64,000 bases of DNA from Floccularia luteovirens (lineage: Eukaryota > Basidiomycota > Agaricomycetes > Agaricales > Squamanitaceae): NCBI GenBank assembly GCA_009739215.1, contig VSJF01000001.1, positions 1,178,001 through 1,242,000 of the forward strand, read 5' to 3'. The notes beneath the pieces are model-generated. The model was not told the origin of the DNA, ran no database searches, and saw nothing but the letters and a program-made list of their open reading frames with translations. A program made the position numbers and the translations under genes. Of this stretch, positions 9,863-21,300 are shown in pieces. Each line of letters starts with the position of its first letter. Within the stretch, counting starts at the first letter, position 1.

Positions 9863-12446
9863 TTAATTGTTTATCTCCAGATCTCCACGCCTCTCACCAT
9901 CCATTCTTGCTGAATGGCTCCCAAATTGCATCGCACGCTTTTTTCTCTCGCTAGCTTCAATTAACCCTACTCTCCTTGCCAGCATCCTGAGAAGTATTTT
10001 ATCCCCAAACCCTACGGTCAACCTCGGATCCATTTTATATTGTGCAGGCAGCGAAGCTATAAATGATACAACGTCCAGGGAGAGAAATGGGTGCCGGGTT
10101 TCTTTTCCATGTGAAGAAATGACACGGTCATCTCTACCAAGGTTTCGCATAGGAATACGATCTATCTCCAATTGCAGCTAGACGAATGACTGGTTCAGAT
10201 ATGTCATGTTATAAGAGCTGTAATAACTACCTCTTCTATAACAGCAGGCCAGCCTCCTGTACTGTACGCTGTCCGGTGTCGTCCGTATCCACCAAACAGT
10301 TCGTCAGAACCTAGACCATTCAATAACACCCGTGCCCTGCTTTCGTAGGCCACTGCTTCAAGTTCCGGCGAGCTCCTTACCTGTCCTCTACCCCTGGAAG
10401 CAAAATACAAAGCAAGTGCGAGACTCTGATTTGAATTGTAGTAAGTTGCTTGTCTATTCATCATAATAGAGTTCTTACGAGGTCCATTACTGTCCGGCTG
10501 GGAAGCATCAGTGACTGCACTAATTGACGATGTTCTTGGGATTCCTGCAGTAATAATAAACTGTGGGTTGCCGAACTTGAGAGTTTACTTTACTTCATAC
10601 CTGATAAAGAACATCGATCTCAACCTATCTGTATTAAGCTATAATGTGCGTTTCTATGAATCTAGTTTGCTTACAAAATTCCAGGTTCTACCGGGACACA
10701 AACGGCGTAATTCTTCAGTTTCTTTCAATCCGGTTGCTCTGTCTGGTACCATGTAAGAAACATCTATGAACCCATCTGGGATAGCTTGTGATTGTGCTTT
10801 CTTTCGACGTTTTGGTAGACCCCCTGCGTTTCCTTCCGATTGTAATTTGATTTTGCGAGGGTTCTCGAATGCAACGTTCAATAAATCTATTGGTTCGTCT
10901 AAAGGGACATGACTGTAATATTTTATAAATATTTTGTTTGATAAGCAAGCTATCTTCATACCGGTGAGCGAAATAGGCGACAATAGTAGAATCGATGCCT
11001 CCACTGAATAGCACGGCTACTCTTGCTTGTCCTCTTAGATCGTCCAATCAAATAATGAGAATAAGGTAAACTGTCGGTAATCATAACGTACGAATCACGG
11101 CAGGGAATATCGCGCACTCTAAGCATCACACTTTTATCAAGTTCATCGAATAAGCCGTCTACGATAGGACTTAGATAGTCGGGTATATTGTCAAGCGAAG
11201 AAACTGTAGGGATTTCATCAGGTGGCAACTGAGTATTGACTTGTCTCGGTTTGGTCTAAAAGGGCACTGTCAGAAGAGAACAAGAACACATTACCAGTAC
11301 ATTACGCACATATGGTAGTCTTCTGTCCGGTGTCTGTCGAGGCAAAGTCTTTATAATCGATGAATATCCCTCCGTAATCTTGGATCAAGTAATGGGTAAT
11401 GAAAACAAGAAGATATCATGATCACACACATTACCAGTTGTCCATAAAGCATCTATATTCAAGCAGTATATGAAATCAGTAGATATCTCCTGAAAGTTAT
11501 AACCCGGATCCAGTCCAGCTGACACTGAGGAAAGAAGAAGATAAGGCGAAGATAATGTGGGCCTATGGATTAACAGCGATCGACGTCCAAGTGGATCACG
11601 AGCAAAATAAAGACAGTGCGATTCAGCCTGATTTAGAAAACTTGCTGTAAAAACAGGAGCTGTTTTTGACCGCGATGACCTACATGATAGAACACAAACG
11701 CGTAGCTGCAATGTTACAGCATTTAGTCAGCTTGGGTTTTCGAACGCAATTGCCGACCTTGCTTACGGTCCTTCAATGCCTCCGAATAGGTCGTGAATCT
11801 CTTCTGCGGTTTTTATAGAATGCAAAGAATGGAACAGCTTGACTCCATCATTCTCTTCTGGAAGAATCTATGTAATAAACCCCTGAGATATCCGAACATT
11901 ATAATCAGGAGTGATCGTTACTAACCTGCATGCCTTCAAAGATCTTACCCCAATATTCAATGAGGATAACTTCATAACTGTTTAATTTTTTTAATCGGTT
12001 ACCTCTCCATTCCAACACAAAATATTGCCATTGCCTTCATCTTTGTGAGGCTGGATAACATCGGAATTCCCTCGTAATCTGAGCTCGGACGCGTAGAAAT
12101 TCAGAGTGATTGGACTACTTGGATATTTTAGATGGTCGGATAGACATGGCGACTCTGCGATTACTGGACCGTTATTGGCGGAAGGCTCGAAGGCAGGGTA
12201 ATTTACGTGAAAAGCTTGTTGCGCGTCCGGTCCTATGGTTGAAGGAAAGTGTCGGAGTCGGGTAGAGTATGACTGATTGGTTTTTGCTTCCCAAGATAAT
12301 ACATCAGACGTACCTCGGGCTAAGTTCGCTTCACGCAATCGTCTGCATATCTGTACAAATGCATTCGATTGGTCAATTCCATTAACAGATGTATCATCAT
12401 CGTAGCTGTCCAAGTAGTGGGAGACACTGCATAATATTCCACACAT
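9863..12446 (-). CDS. Asparagine synthetase domain-containing protein (ASNSD1-like)
   Basis: The start was chosen at MCGILCSVSHYL because Cys2 is the expected N-terminal nucleophile of a type II glutamine amidotransferase domain; an earlier in-frame Met would bury it. The N-terminal exons carry ILCWNGEVTD and the CYFARDPLGRRSL-like segment. The C-terminal synthetase domain has the PP-loop VAVLFSGGIDSTIVAYFAHR, then LLNGLGSDELFGGYGRHRTAY and HPFLSLDVVSFIASLPAQYK. The layout matches eukaryotic ASNSD1 rather than asparagine synthetase proper. The substrate of ASNSD1 proteins is not established, so amide-transfer activity is only inferred. The gene has about eight exons and is tandem with phb1, 137 bp away. 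Confidence 0.85.
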
Positions 12447-12673
12447 GACCGTGATTTGCCAGAGGAACGTTTGGAACAAGCCGAAAAAAAATCAAGGTGC
12501 GTATGATTTGGACATTTGTACTAGTGTGTCACAAATGGGAGAACTGAATTTGTCAAAGAGTAACGTAGTGTATTGATGTGGAACAAAGTACAAGTTTATA
12601 ACAATTCGTTCTGTTATGTACATTCTGAGAGTCAAGAATCTTCATGTTTTAGAATACCATAGCAACTCTAGAT

Positions 12674-14663
12674 TTATGTGTTGTATGTGCTAGCAGAAAC
12701 ATTGCCTCCTCGTCCAGTCCAGTTGACATCTGAAAAAAATTAAATTGTCGATAATCCAAGGAAGACAAAGAAAAATACGAACGAATGTCTTCCCCAGTCT
12801 TGAATTTTTCGTTCTCTTTGCCAGGGAGGACTCTGAATGTGTGAGCACCAAAGTAATCACGCTTCGGAAGAAGTTAGTAAGAAAAATAGTAAGCGGTGGC
12901 GAGTGAATTACCTGTCCTTGAATGAGGTTAGCTGGGAGGATCTCGCTCCTGTACCCGTCAAAGAATGCGAGCGCAGTGCTAAAAGCGGGAGTCGGGATAC
13001 CCCAAAGGACAGCTTGAGCGATGACCCGTCTCCATCCTGGTTGCGCATAATGTACAGCTAGCGTATAGCTTATTGAGTTGTGACGTTTTGACACACTCAC
13101 AACTATGTCTCACCTTTTTTGAAGAAGTCATCAAAGAGCAAGCTCTCTAATTGGGGATTCTTTTGATATGCATTAGTGATGTCAGCAAGGAAAACGCTCT
13201 GTTATCCATGAGGATTTATTATCGGTGACTGTAACAAAAAGGAGTATGATTTACCTTGATAATACAGCCTCCGCGCCACATTGCAGCGATACCACCGTAG
13301 TTCAAATGCCAGTCCATCTGATAATAGACGTAAGTGACAAACATACCATGGTCTTTGGGTAAACGAACCTCTTTTGCGGTCTCTCGCATAAGCATGAATC
13401 CTTGAGTATAAGAGATGATTTTGGATGCATAAAGCGCCTGCTCTAGATCGTCAATGAAAAGCTGTTTGTCTCCACGGAATGGTTCTTTTTGAGGTCCAGC
13501 AATGACTTTGCTAGCACGAGTACGCTCCTCCTTTATTGCAGACAAGCAGCGAGCGAAAACGGCCTCGCCAATGAGTGTGACTAAAGAATGAAGGTAAATT
13601 GCTAGTTAGGAAGACATGTTTACGACAACTAACCCGCAGTACCGGCCTCAAGCGCGGCAATTGCTGTCCATTTTCCGGTGCCCTTCTGTCCAGCCTGGTC
13701 AAGGATTTTGCTCAAGACCGGTTCGCCATCATCATCTTTGAATTTCAGGATGTTTGCCGTTATTTCGATCAGGAAAGAATCAAGAACGCCTTTGTTCCAC
13801 TTCACAAAGATGTCGGCAATTTCATCTTCATGGAGGCCGAGGCCACGTTTCAAAATATCATACGCCTCAGCGATCAATTGCATATCACCGTATTCAATTC
13901 CTAAATTCAACTCAATATCTGTGAACGGCAGATATTAGAGTCACGTACCGTTATGCACCATCTTGACGTAGTGTCCCGAGCCTGTTTCTCCTACCCAGTC
14001 ACAACAAGGTTCACCGTGTACTTGGGCGGCAGTTTTTTGGAAGATCTCTTTAATCGCTGGCCATGCAGCAGTAGACCCTCCCGGCATAAGAGATGGTCCA
14101 TATCGGGCGCCCTCTTCTCCACCAGATACACCTGAACCAACGAACAGGAGCCCTTTAGCCTCTAGTTCTTTGGTGCGGCGGACAGAGTCAGGGTAGTGAG
14201 AGTTACCACCATCGATGATGATATCACCCTTCTCCAGATGCGGCTCAAGCTGTTTGATGAAGTCATCAACTGCACTTCCAGCTTTGACGAGAAGGACAAT
14301 TTTGCGGGGTTTTTTGAGCTTGGAAACCAGCTCTTGGATTGAGTGAGCTCCCTGAATGTTGGTACCTTCGAATTTTTAGGCGACAACATTATGGTAGATG
14401 ACAATGGTTTACTCACCTTTTGCTTCATTAGCAAGGAAATGATCAACCTTGCTTGTCGTCCGATTATAAGCGACTACATTAAAGCCTTTGTCATTCATGT
14501 TAAGGATTAAATTTTGGCCCTGCAGTAAATCGTGAATTTCGTGTCTAGCACTGGGCATACACAACAGACCATGACGGCAAGGCCAATGAGACCGATATCT
14601 CCCCTGAGGAAACATTAGGGACATCTACGGGGAGAAAGGAGGGGGGAAAACGTACGTCGCCAT
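12674..14663 (-). CDS. gnd1: 6-phosphogluconate dehydrogenase, decarboxylating
   Basis: The first coding exon is only 8 nt (Met-Ala plus two bases of Thr). It splices to [20 protein letters not shown], the Rossmann NADP site. The catalytic region [21 protein letters not shown] and the [17 protein letters not shown] helix follow, then [15 protein letters not shown] and the C-terminal tail with FRVLPG and [19 protein letters not shown]. All expected catalytic residues (Ser-Gly-Gly, Lys of GTGKW, His-Asn) are present. The enzyme oxidises 6-phosphogluconate to ribulose 5-phosphate, giving NADPH in the pentose phosphate pathway in the cytosol. Length is about 490 residues, normal for the family. 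Confidence 0.95.
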
Positions 14664-15111
14664 GTTTGCTGTAGAATTCGAGTGTAGAAAGGATGAGATG
14701 GTGGTTTGAGGAAGAGATAGATAAGTGAAACTTGCGATGATGAGATGATGAGATGTTACGGGCCGAGAACAAGTCACACTTTATGGATTTGTTATATCAG
14801 CCCAATCATCTTGATCGATATCCTGGACCAGGTTAACATGAGATATCCGAACTTCGGCTATATGGCGTCTTTCGCGACTCCGAGCACTTTAGCAAAGGGA
14901 ACAGGGTATCATCAACAGGCGACGCTCTCCCGGTAAACCGCTTCAATCGTAATATTTACGGCAGGTATGGGAATTTATGGATTGTTTCGGATACGGACTT
15001 AGCAGAATATAAATTTTGATGTTGATGTTGCACAATATTATCTAATTCTTTAAAGCTGAGAAGAAACGCGTCTTGTCGCGTAATCTTACAACTGCTTCGC
15101 TACTACTTATT
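14664..15111. promoter_or_regulatory. Divergent promoter region, gnd1 / oxysterol-binding protein
   Basis: A 448-bp gap between two outward-facing start codons. It contains the 5' leaders of both genes. No coding potential with splice support was found. Confidence 0.45.
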
Positions 15112-17784
15112 ATGAAGTCAACAATTCCGTCAACTCATCCTGTCATTGGCGCAACATTAAGTTCTGCGTCCTACAAACCGGTTCTCACAAATGAACCACA
15201 GTCCTCAATATTGTGTCAAGGTTGGGTGCTTAAGAAACGTAGGAAAAAGATGCAAGGTGTTTAGACATTTCCGGGTACAAATACCGTTGCTAATGCCACT
15301 CAACAGGCTTTGCCCGTCGCTATTTTATATTATACTATTCAGGGCTCCTCACATATGCATTCCATCCTGACCAGCCTGTCCGTGATCAGATATCACTGCA
15401 CCATGCAGCAATCTCAACTGCCCCAGGGCGCAAAGACATACATATTGATAGTAACACAGCAACATTTCATTTGAAGTGTCTGAGTACGGAAGACTTCAAT
15501 ACATGGATGACAGCTTTCAGGTCCAACTCAATTATCATTTTATCTTTATTCTAACTATCTAACATGATGTATAGAATGTTTATCTCTGCTGGAGTGGAAG
15601 CACGAAAGTCAGGTAGCGCTAGGCATACGCCTAGACAACCGAGTATGTCTTTGAATAAATCTAGTACAATCATTGAAGAAATGGGATCGGTTGGTGTTGT
15701 CGTCAGCTTTTCATTATCGTCTCTGACATTTGTTTAAACAGACAATAGCTGAGCTAGAGGACGCTATTCTATCCTTACCTCAAGTGCCCCCTACTAGACG
15801 TCATACAAGCCTAACTGAGAAGTCTGAGAAGGACAAACATAAGGGAAATACAAATCATGCAGTATTCGGGTTATTTAAGAAGCGTACGTTGTGCCAAGCT
15901 TATCACCGTCATCTGATTGACATTCGTTCGGATTAGCATCGACTCAGCATCCGACAACAGGAGAACACATGACAGAAAATATCCAACTTGATGGTAGCCA
16001 ACCTCTGCAATCCGTCTCAGCACCCTTAGTGAGAACACAGGTTGCCTTGAGCGCTCTGAAGACCCAGCATGCTACTTTGGTCAAGTTAATGCACTCCTTC
16101 GTGCTTGACCCCAATCAAACTATACACCCTCCCCCTCTTCCTTACACAGCTGAGGAGGAAGAGCGGGCGGTGGACTCAGATGCCTCCACTCCCATTCTGA
16201 CAACACCTATTGCACGTAAATCAAAACGGTCTTCTGTTGCAACCACCGTGAGCGATAGCGTGAATGAATGGTATGATGCTCTTGACTATACGAATGGGCC
16301 AGAAGAGTTTGTAATGGAAATGCATGGTGGCCCAGATGGAGAGCAACCAAGTCAAATTATCACGGATGACAGTCGAAGTAGTTTGGATAGACCGGATGTG
16401 TCTAGCACTAACTCCGACTCAGAAGACGAAGACACCGTTCATACGTCCATTATTGTACCACAAGGCCGTGGGCATGTGATCAGACGAGAGCAATTGCCAG
16501 TTCCACCAGTAGCGGACGAAGGAAGCCTTTTTGCTATTCTTAAAAAGAACGTTGGAAAGGTTGACATTTTTTCCTTCTTGCGGATGTGGATATTTAATAA
16601 CTAGTGCTGAAGGACCTGTCAACGATCACATTTCCTGTGACCTTCAATGAGCCTTTGTCCCTGCTTCAAAGGGCAGCAGAGGAATTTGAATACTATCACC
16701 TGCTAGACAAAGCAGAACGCTCTCAAGACGATATAGAACAGATTTGTTATATTGCGGCTTTTGTTGTATCTGGTTATGCGCATACACGACACCGCTCAGG
16801 GAGAAAGGGCTTGTATGGTTGTCATTATTGAACTGTATCATTTCTCATTGTTTTCCCTCATAGTAACCCCATGCTTGCTGAAACCTTTGAAGACATACGT
16901 ATGAACTTTTTGGCGGAAAAGGTTTGCCATAACCCTCTCGAAATGGCCTATCATGCCGAAGGAGAGAACTGGGAACTTTGTGGGGTTTCATGCGGAAAAA
17001 CTAAATTTTGGGGTTCGTTAGTCATGTTGTTTTTCCTGGTCACACATTGACTGATTGTAATTTGGTTCAGGCAAAAGCTTGGAAATCATTCCTTTGGGCA
17101 CGACCCGCCTGAGGGTTGGGCAAAACCAATATGTGTGGTAACTTTGCGTCACCTTTCACCTAGACAATTAGAAACTAAGAGTCCCATAGGAATAAACCAT
17201 CTTCTTTCATGAGAAATCTTATGGTCGGCACCAAGTATTTCGAACACTGCGGGAAAATGACTATAGAAAACACGACAAACCAAATCCGATGTGTCCTGGA
17301 TTTCAAGCAGAACGGATATTGGGGTCCGTCTAATGTGGTTTCCGGGACCGTATATTCACAAGATGGAGAAATCTTAACTCAGCTCGAAGGGAAATGGGAC
17401 GACCAATTATCTAGGACAGCTGATTCGAGTCACTTCCAAGTTCTCTGGCGGATGACACCATTTCCAAAAACCGCAGATGAATACTATGGCTTCACGTCAT
17501 TTGGAATAACACTAAATGAAATTTCTTCTAACCTTGTCGGTAAATTACCAGTAACGGACTCGAGATATCGCCCAGATATCCGTGCACTAGAGAATGGCGA
17601 ATTGGAGGTTGCTGAGGAAGAGAAGACAAGAGTCGAGGAAGCGCAGCGAGACAGGAGGAGACGCGGCCAGGATCGACAACCTCATTGGTTCACGAAGGTG
17701 GGGGACGAATGGGAGTACAAAGGCGGATATTGGGAGGCTCGAACTCGCGGCTGGAAAGATGCGGATATCCAGCCCTTATGGTAA
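15112..17784 (+). CDS. PH-domain oxysterol-binding protein (Osh3-like)
   Basis: First in-frame ATG gives MKSTIPSTHPVIGATL, leading into a PH domain (GWVLKKRRKKMQG, spliced to FARRYFILYYSGLLTYAF, then FHLKCLSTEDFNTWMTAFR). A disordered acidic linker follows (15.9-16.5 kb). The ORD lipid-transfer domain has EPLSLLQRAAEEFEY, NPMLAETFEDIRMNFLAEKV, the signature CHNPLEMAYHAEG, and SCGKTKFWGKSLEIIPLGT. It ends WFTKVGDEWEYKGGYWEAR and DIQPLW. ORP proteins move sterol or PI4P between the ER and other membranes. The family signature is VSHHPP; here the second His is Asn (codon 16931-16933). Osh3 orthology is inferred from PH plus ORD layout; no GOLD domain was seen. Confidence 0.88.
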
Positions 17785-18331
17785 CATATCCACTTCTATT
17801 ATTTTACCTTATGTGAGTATCTTATTTACATCCCTGAAGGGGAATACTGCGTATCAGAATCATGTAATCATCCTTCCAGCTTGATGTTATTGCATAATGC
17901 CTACCTCGTGATCCGTGTCATTAAGCAATGGAATCTTGAGCAATAGTCATGTGCTTCTTCAAGCTTCAAGTCCGTGTGCTCATACTTACCCGAAGGCAGC
18001 ACTTGCGTATTGACTCACATGTACGTCCGCATTCCAGACGTCTCTCGCATTTTGTTGTGTGAAAGTACGCGACTCGACCATGACAGGTATGGTAGCATCG
18101 TTCAGGTGTTCCTGCTTCTTGGTATCATGAGGCCAACATTTAAAGTCGCATAGCATGGCATGGAGGACGTTTATTCTCAGAATTAGGTTCCGCTGTTTAT
18201 CCGCATATTGGGTTTCTGCGACATCCCAAGATTCTTCCTCGATGGACTCCGGATATACTTCGTCCCTCAATATTGACTACGAGTATATTTAAGGTTGGAA
18301 GCCCAGGTGGCCAAACCTGTATCCACGAACG
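17785..18331. other. Spacer with a possible small minus-strand open frame
   Basis: Between the lipid-transfer gene and the glucosidase lies a minus-strand open frame (17986-18270) of about 95 codons with balanced composition but no recognised domain. It has a good donor (GTAAGT) at its 3' end and a plausible acceptor, after which a stop follows quickly. No ATG opens the frame, so a first exon would have to overlap the glucosidase start. It could be a relic or an unannotated small gene. Confidence 0.25.
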
Positions 18332-21300
18332 ATGCTTTCTTTGTGGTTTGTAACCATCTTGTGTCTTGATAGCTTTACCAGCTTATGTTTTGCCCAACAA
18401 CCCCTTCACGCACAATGCGGAGGTATTGAATGGTAAGTGTCCGTCAGGATCTATGTCGGGCAACTTCATAATAAACGCACTATCAAAGGACGGGCAGTGC
18501 AAGCTGTACCGAAGGCGCAGCATGCACTAAGCTGAATGATCGTAAGCAATTAAATGTATTGACTGACGTTGTGCGGATCTCACCTCATATGTGGCGAACT
18601 TGATTCTTGCAGGTCTCTCTCAATGCTTGCCTGCTGGGTCCCACCCACCAGCAACAAGCCGAGCTGCTTGTAAATATATTTCTTGATCAGTTTATCCCCT
18701 CGAGTCTGATTCTGAGTAGCAGCGAGCATGTCTCCGGAGTGGGCTGCTGCATATGTGAAGGCAAGAATACATTTGCCAAATGCAAAACAGCTTACTAATT
18801 ATGTTCATCAGGCTCAAGCTGCTGTAGCAAAACTCTCCTTAAGTGAGAAAGTGACTCTTGCTACAGGCCAGTTCTGCTGCTACGTTTATTAATGGATAAG
18901 AAACTGAGTGATATGTTTTTAAAGGTGTCGGATGGCAAAATGGTAATATTTTATTTACCGGTTTTACTAGAAAGAACGCAACCAAAAATTACTCTAGGAA
19001 ATTGTGTTGGTAATACGCCAGCAATATCAACTATATCTTTCCCTGGGCTCTGCCTCGAAGGTAATTCGCCATGTGATAGAAGCACCACTTTCTGATAATG
19101 CTTCTGGTTCATAGATAGTCCGCTGGGTGTGAGACTTGTTGACAACGTATCGGCTTTCCCTGCGTTCGTTACAAATGTATTCCGTCAAACATAGCTAATC
19201 CCTGTTGATAGTGCAATCAATGTTGCAAGTACTTTCAACCGTACTTTGATGCGACAACGAGGTGCGGCTCTTGGTGCCGAGTTTCGCGGAAAGGGAGTCC
19301 ACGTTGCGTTGGGACCCATGATGTATGTATACTATTTGACTATTCACATTATATTTTGTCTAACCAACGATTCTATCCTAGGAATCTGGCACGAGTACCT
19401 GCCGCTGGCAGGAATTGGGAAGGGTGAGTAGTGTATGCTGGAGTAGTACAGCTGAAGACACCTTTCCGCAGGTTTGGAGCGGACCCATATTTGTCCGGTG
19501 AAGGAGCTTTCGAAACGGTAACGGGTATACAATCTGCCGGAGTCCAGGGTGAATGATTCGTGTATATCTTCCAAGTTGAATAAAAATTGATGGTAACGAA
19601 TTACAGCGACTGCGAAACACTACATTAACAATGAACAAGAACATTTCAGAGAATCTAGTTCTTCAGTTGTTGATGATCGGTGTGTTGCATCCCTTGTATC
19701 TTGGAGGCTGTAACTAACGCTACACTTACCAGAACGGTATGGCTAGTTTTTGACTTGAATGTTAACCACTAACGTACAACCCAGCAACACGAACTTTACG
19801 CCGCTCCAGTACGTTACTTTATGATATTTGTTATTGCCCGGATAAAGTAACAACATCTCGTAGTTCTTGCGCAGTGTACAAGCAAACGTTGCATCTGTGA
19901 TGTGTAGTTACAGTTCAGTGCTCAGTTTTTTCTATTTTATTTCTCTAATGGACCGAAACGATTGTAGACCAAAGTAAGAGTCTTCCTGCGATGACAGATC
20001 GCCACTCAAGATTTGGCAGTCAACGGCAGCTTTGCCTGCGAAAATGACAAGATGCTCAATGGCATTCTGAAGGGCGAATTCGGCTTTCCTGGATGTAAGT
20101 TGCGAGCTACATTAGTTTTATGAAACTTTATGCTAAGTAATTCCTAGATGTTATGTCAGGTACGCAGATCTTTGCTCTTCAGGCTTCATAGTGTCATCAA
20201 TCCATTCATGGAAAATTCTATAGACTGGCAAGCTACCGTAATTGACATCTTCCCATAACCCAATAATTTCTAACCATCTTGACAGCACTCCACGTTATCC
20301 GTAAACAAAGGTCTTGATGTACGTAAGACATAATTTTCCAAGACGCCTTATTCATGCTCGTTGCAGATGACAATGCCAGGTAATCTATAACACTTCCCGT
20401 TGTAGCGAGTGTGACCTACCTTAAAACCCCAGGGGATATAACTTTTAACTCGGGTATTCTTGATCATTTCAACTTCAGGATCCACAAATCTCAAAATACA
20501 TAGGCACGACTTACTTTGGAGATACCCTTGTTCAAGCAGTACAGTCTGGTTCCGTGCCACAATCTCGGGTCGATGTATATTATTTCGTTTTCGTTTCATT
20601 GCAAGTTCTTACAATCAAACCTAGGACATGGCCTTGCGAATTCTGGCTGCATGGTAAATCATATATACCCTTCACCATATTTATTCACCAATATATTCTG
20701 GAAAGGTACTTACTGGGACAAGACTCTGGGTTCCCAGCCGTAAATTTCGATGCTTGGAATCTGAAAGCCCCAGTAAATACACATGTGAATGTCCAAGGCA
20801 ATCACAGAGAGTAAGAAAATCAGCTGTCATAAGGCGATGTTTCTTGATAAATCTGACTTTGTTGAAAACGCAGTGTTATTCGCCAGATAGGCGCAGCATC
20901 AACTGTTCTACTGAAAAACTCGGGCGGCATTCTTCCCCTGAAATCACCAAAGAGCATAGGAATAATTGGTAGCGGAGCCGGCCCAAGTCCTCGTGGTCCT
21001 AATGGGTAAATTCCTGGTTCACGCTAGCATTTCTCATATCTCATATCTCATTGGTATCTTAGATTTAGTGACCGGGGAGGAGATTCTGGTATTCTAGCCA
21101 TGGGTTAGTGTCTATATCTCGTATAATATGTACCGTGCTCTTATCATACTTTAGGCTGGGGATCTGGAACTGCTGAATTCCCATACCTGATTGACGTAAG
21201 TAGTCTATCAAAGTATTGTTAAGATGAATCTTTAATGAAAAATTAATCCAGCCACTATCTGCAATCACCACAAGAGCTAAAGCTGATGGAACAACAGTAG

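Noticed and set aside
9863..12446. True asparagine synthetase
   Set aside because: The split exons, length and surrounding sequence fit the ASNSD1-like class better; the C-terminal domain lacks the usual asparagine synthetase blocks beyond the PP-loop and the GSDELFGGY motif.
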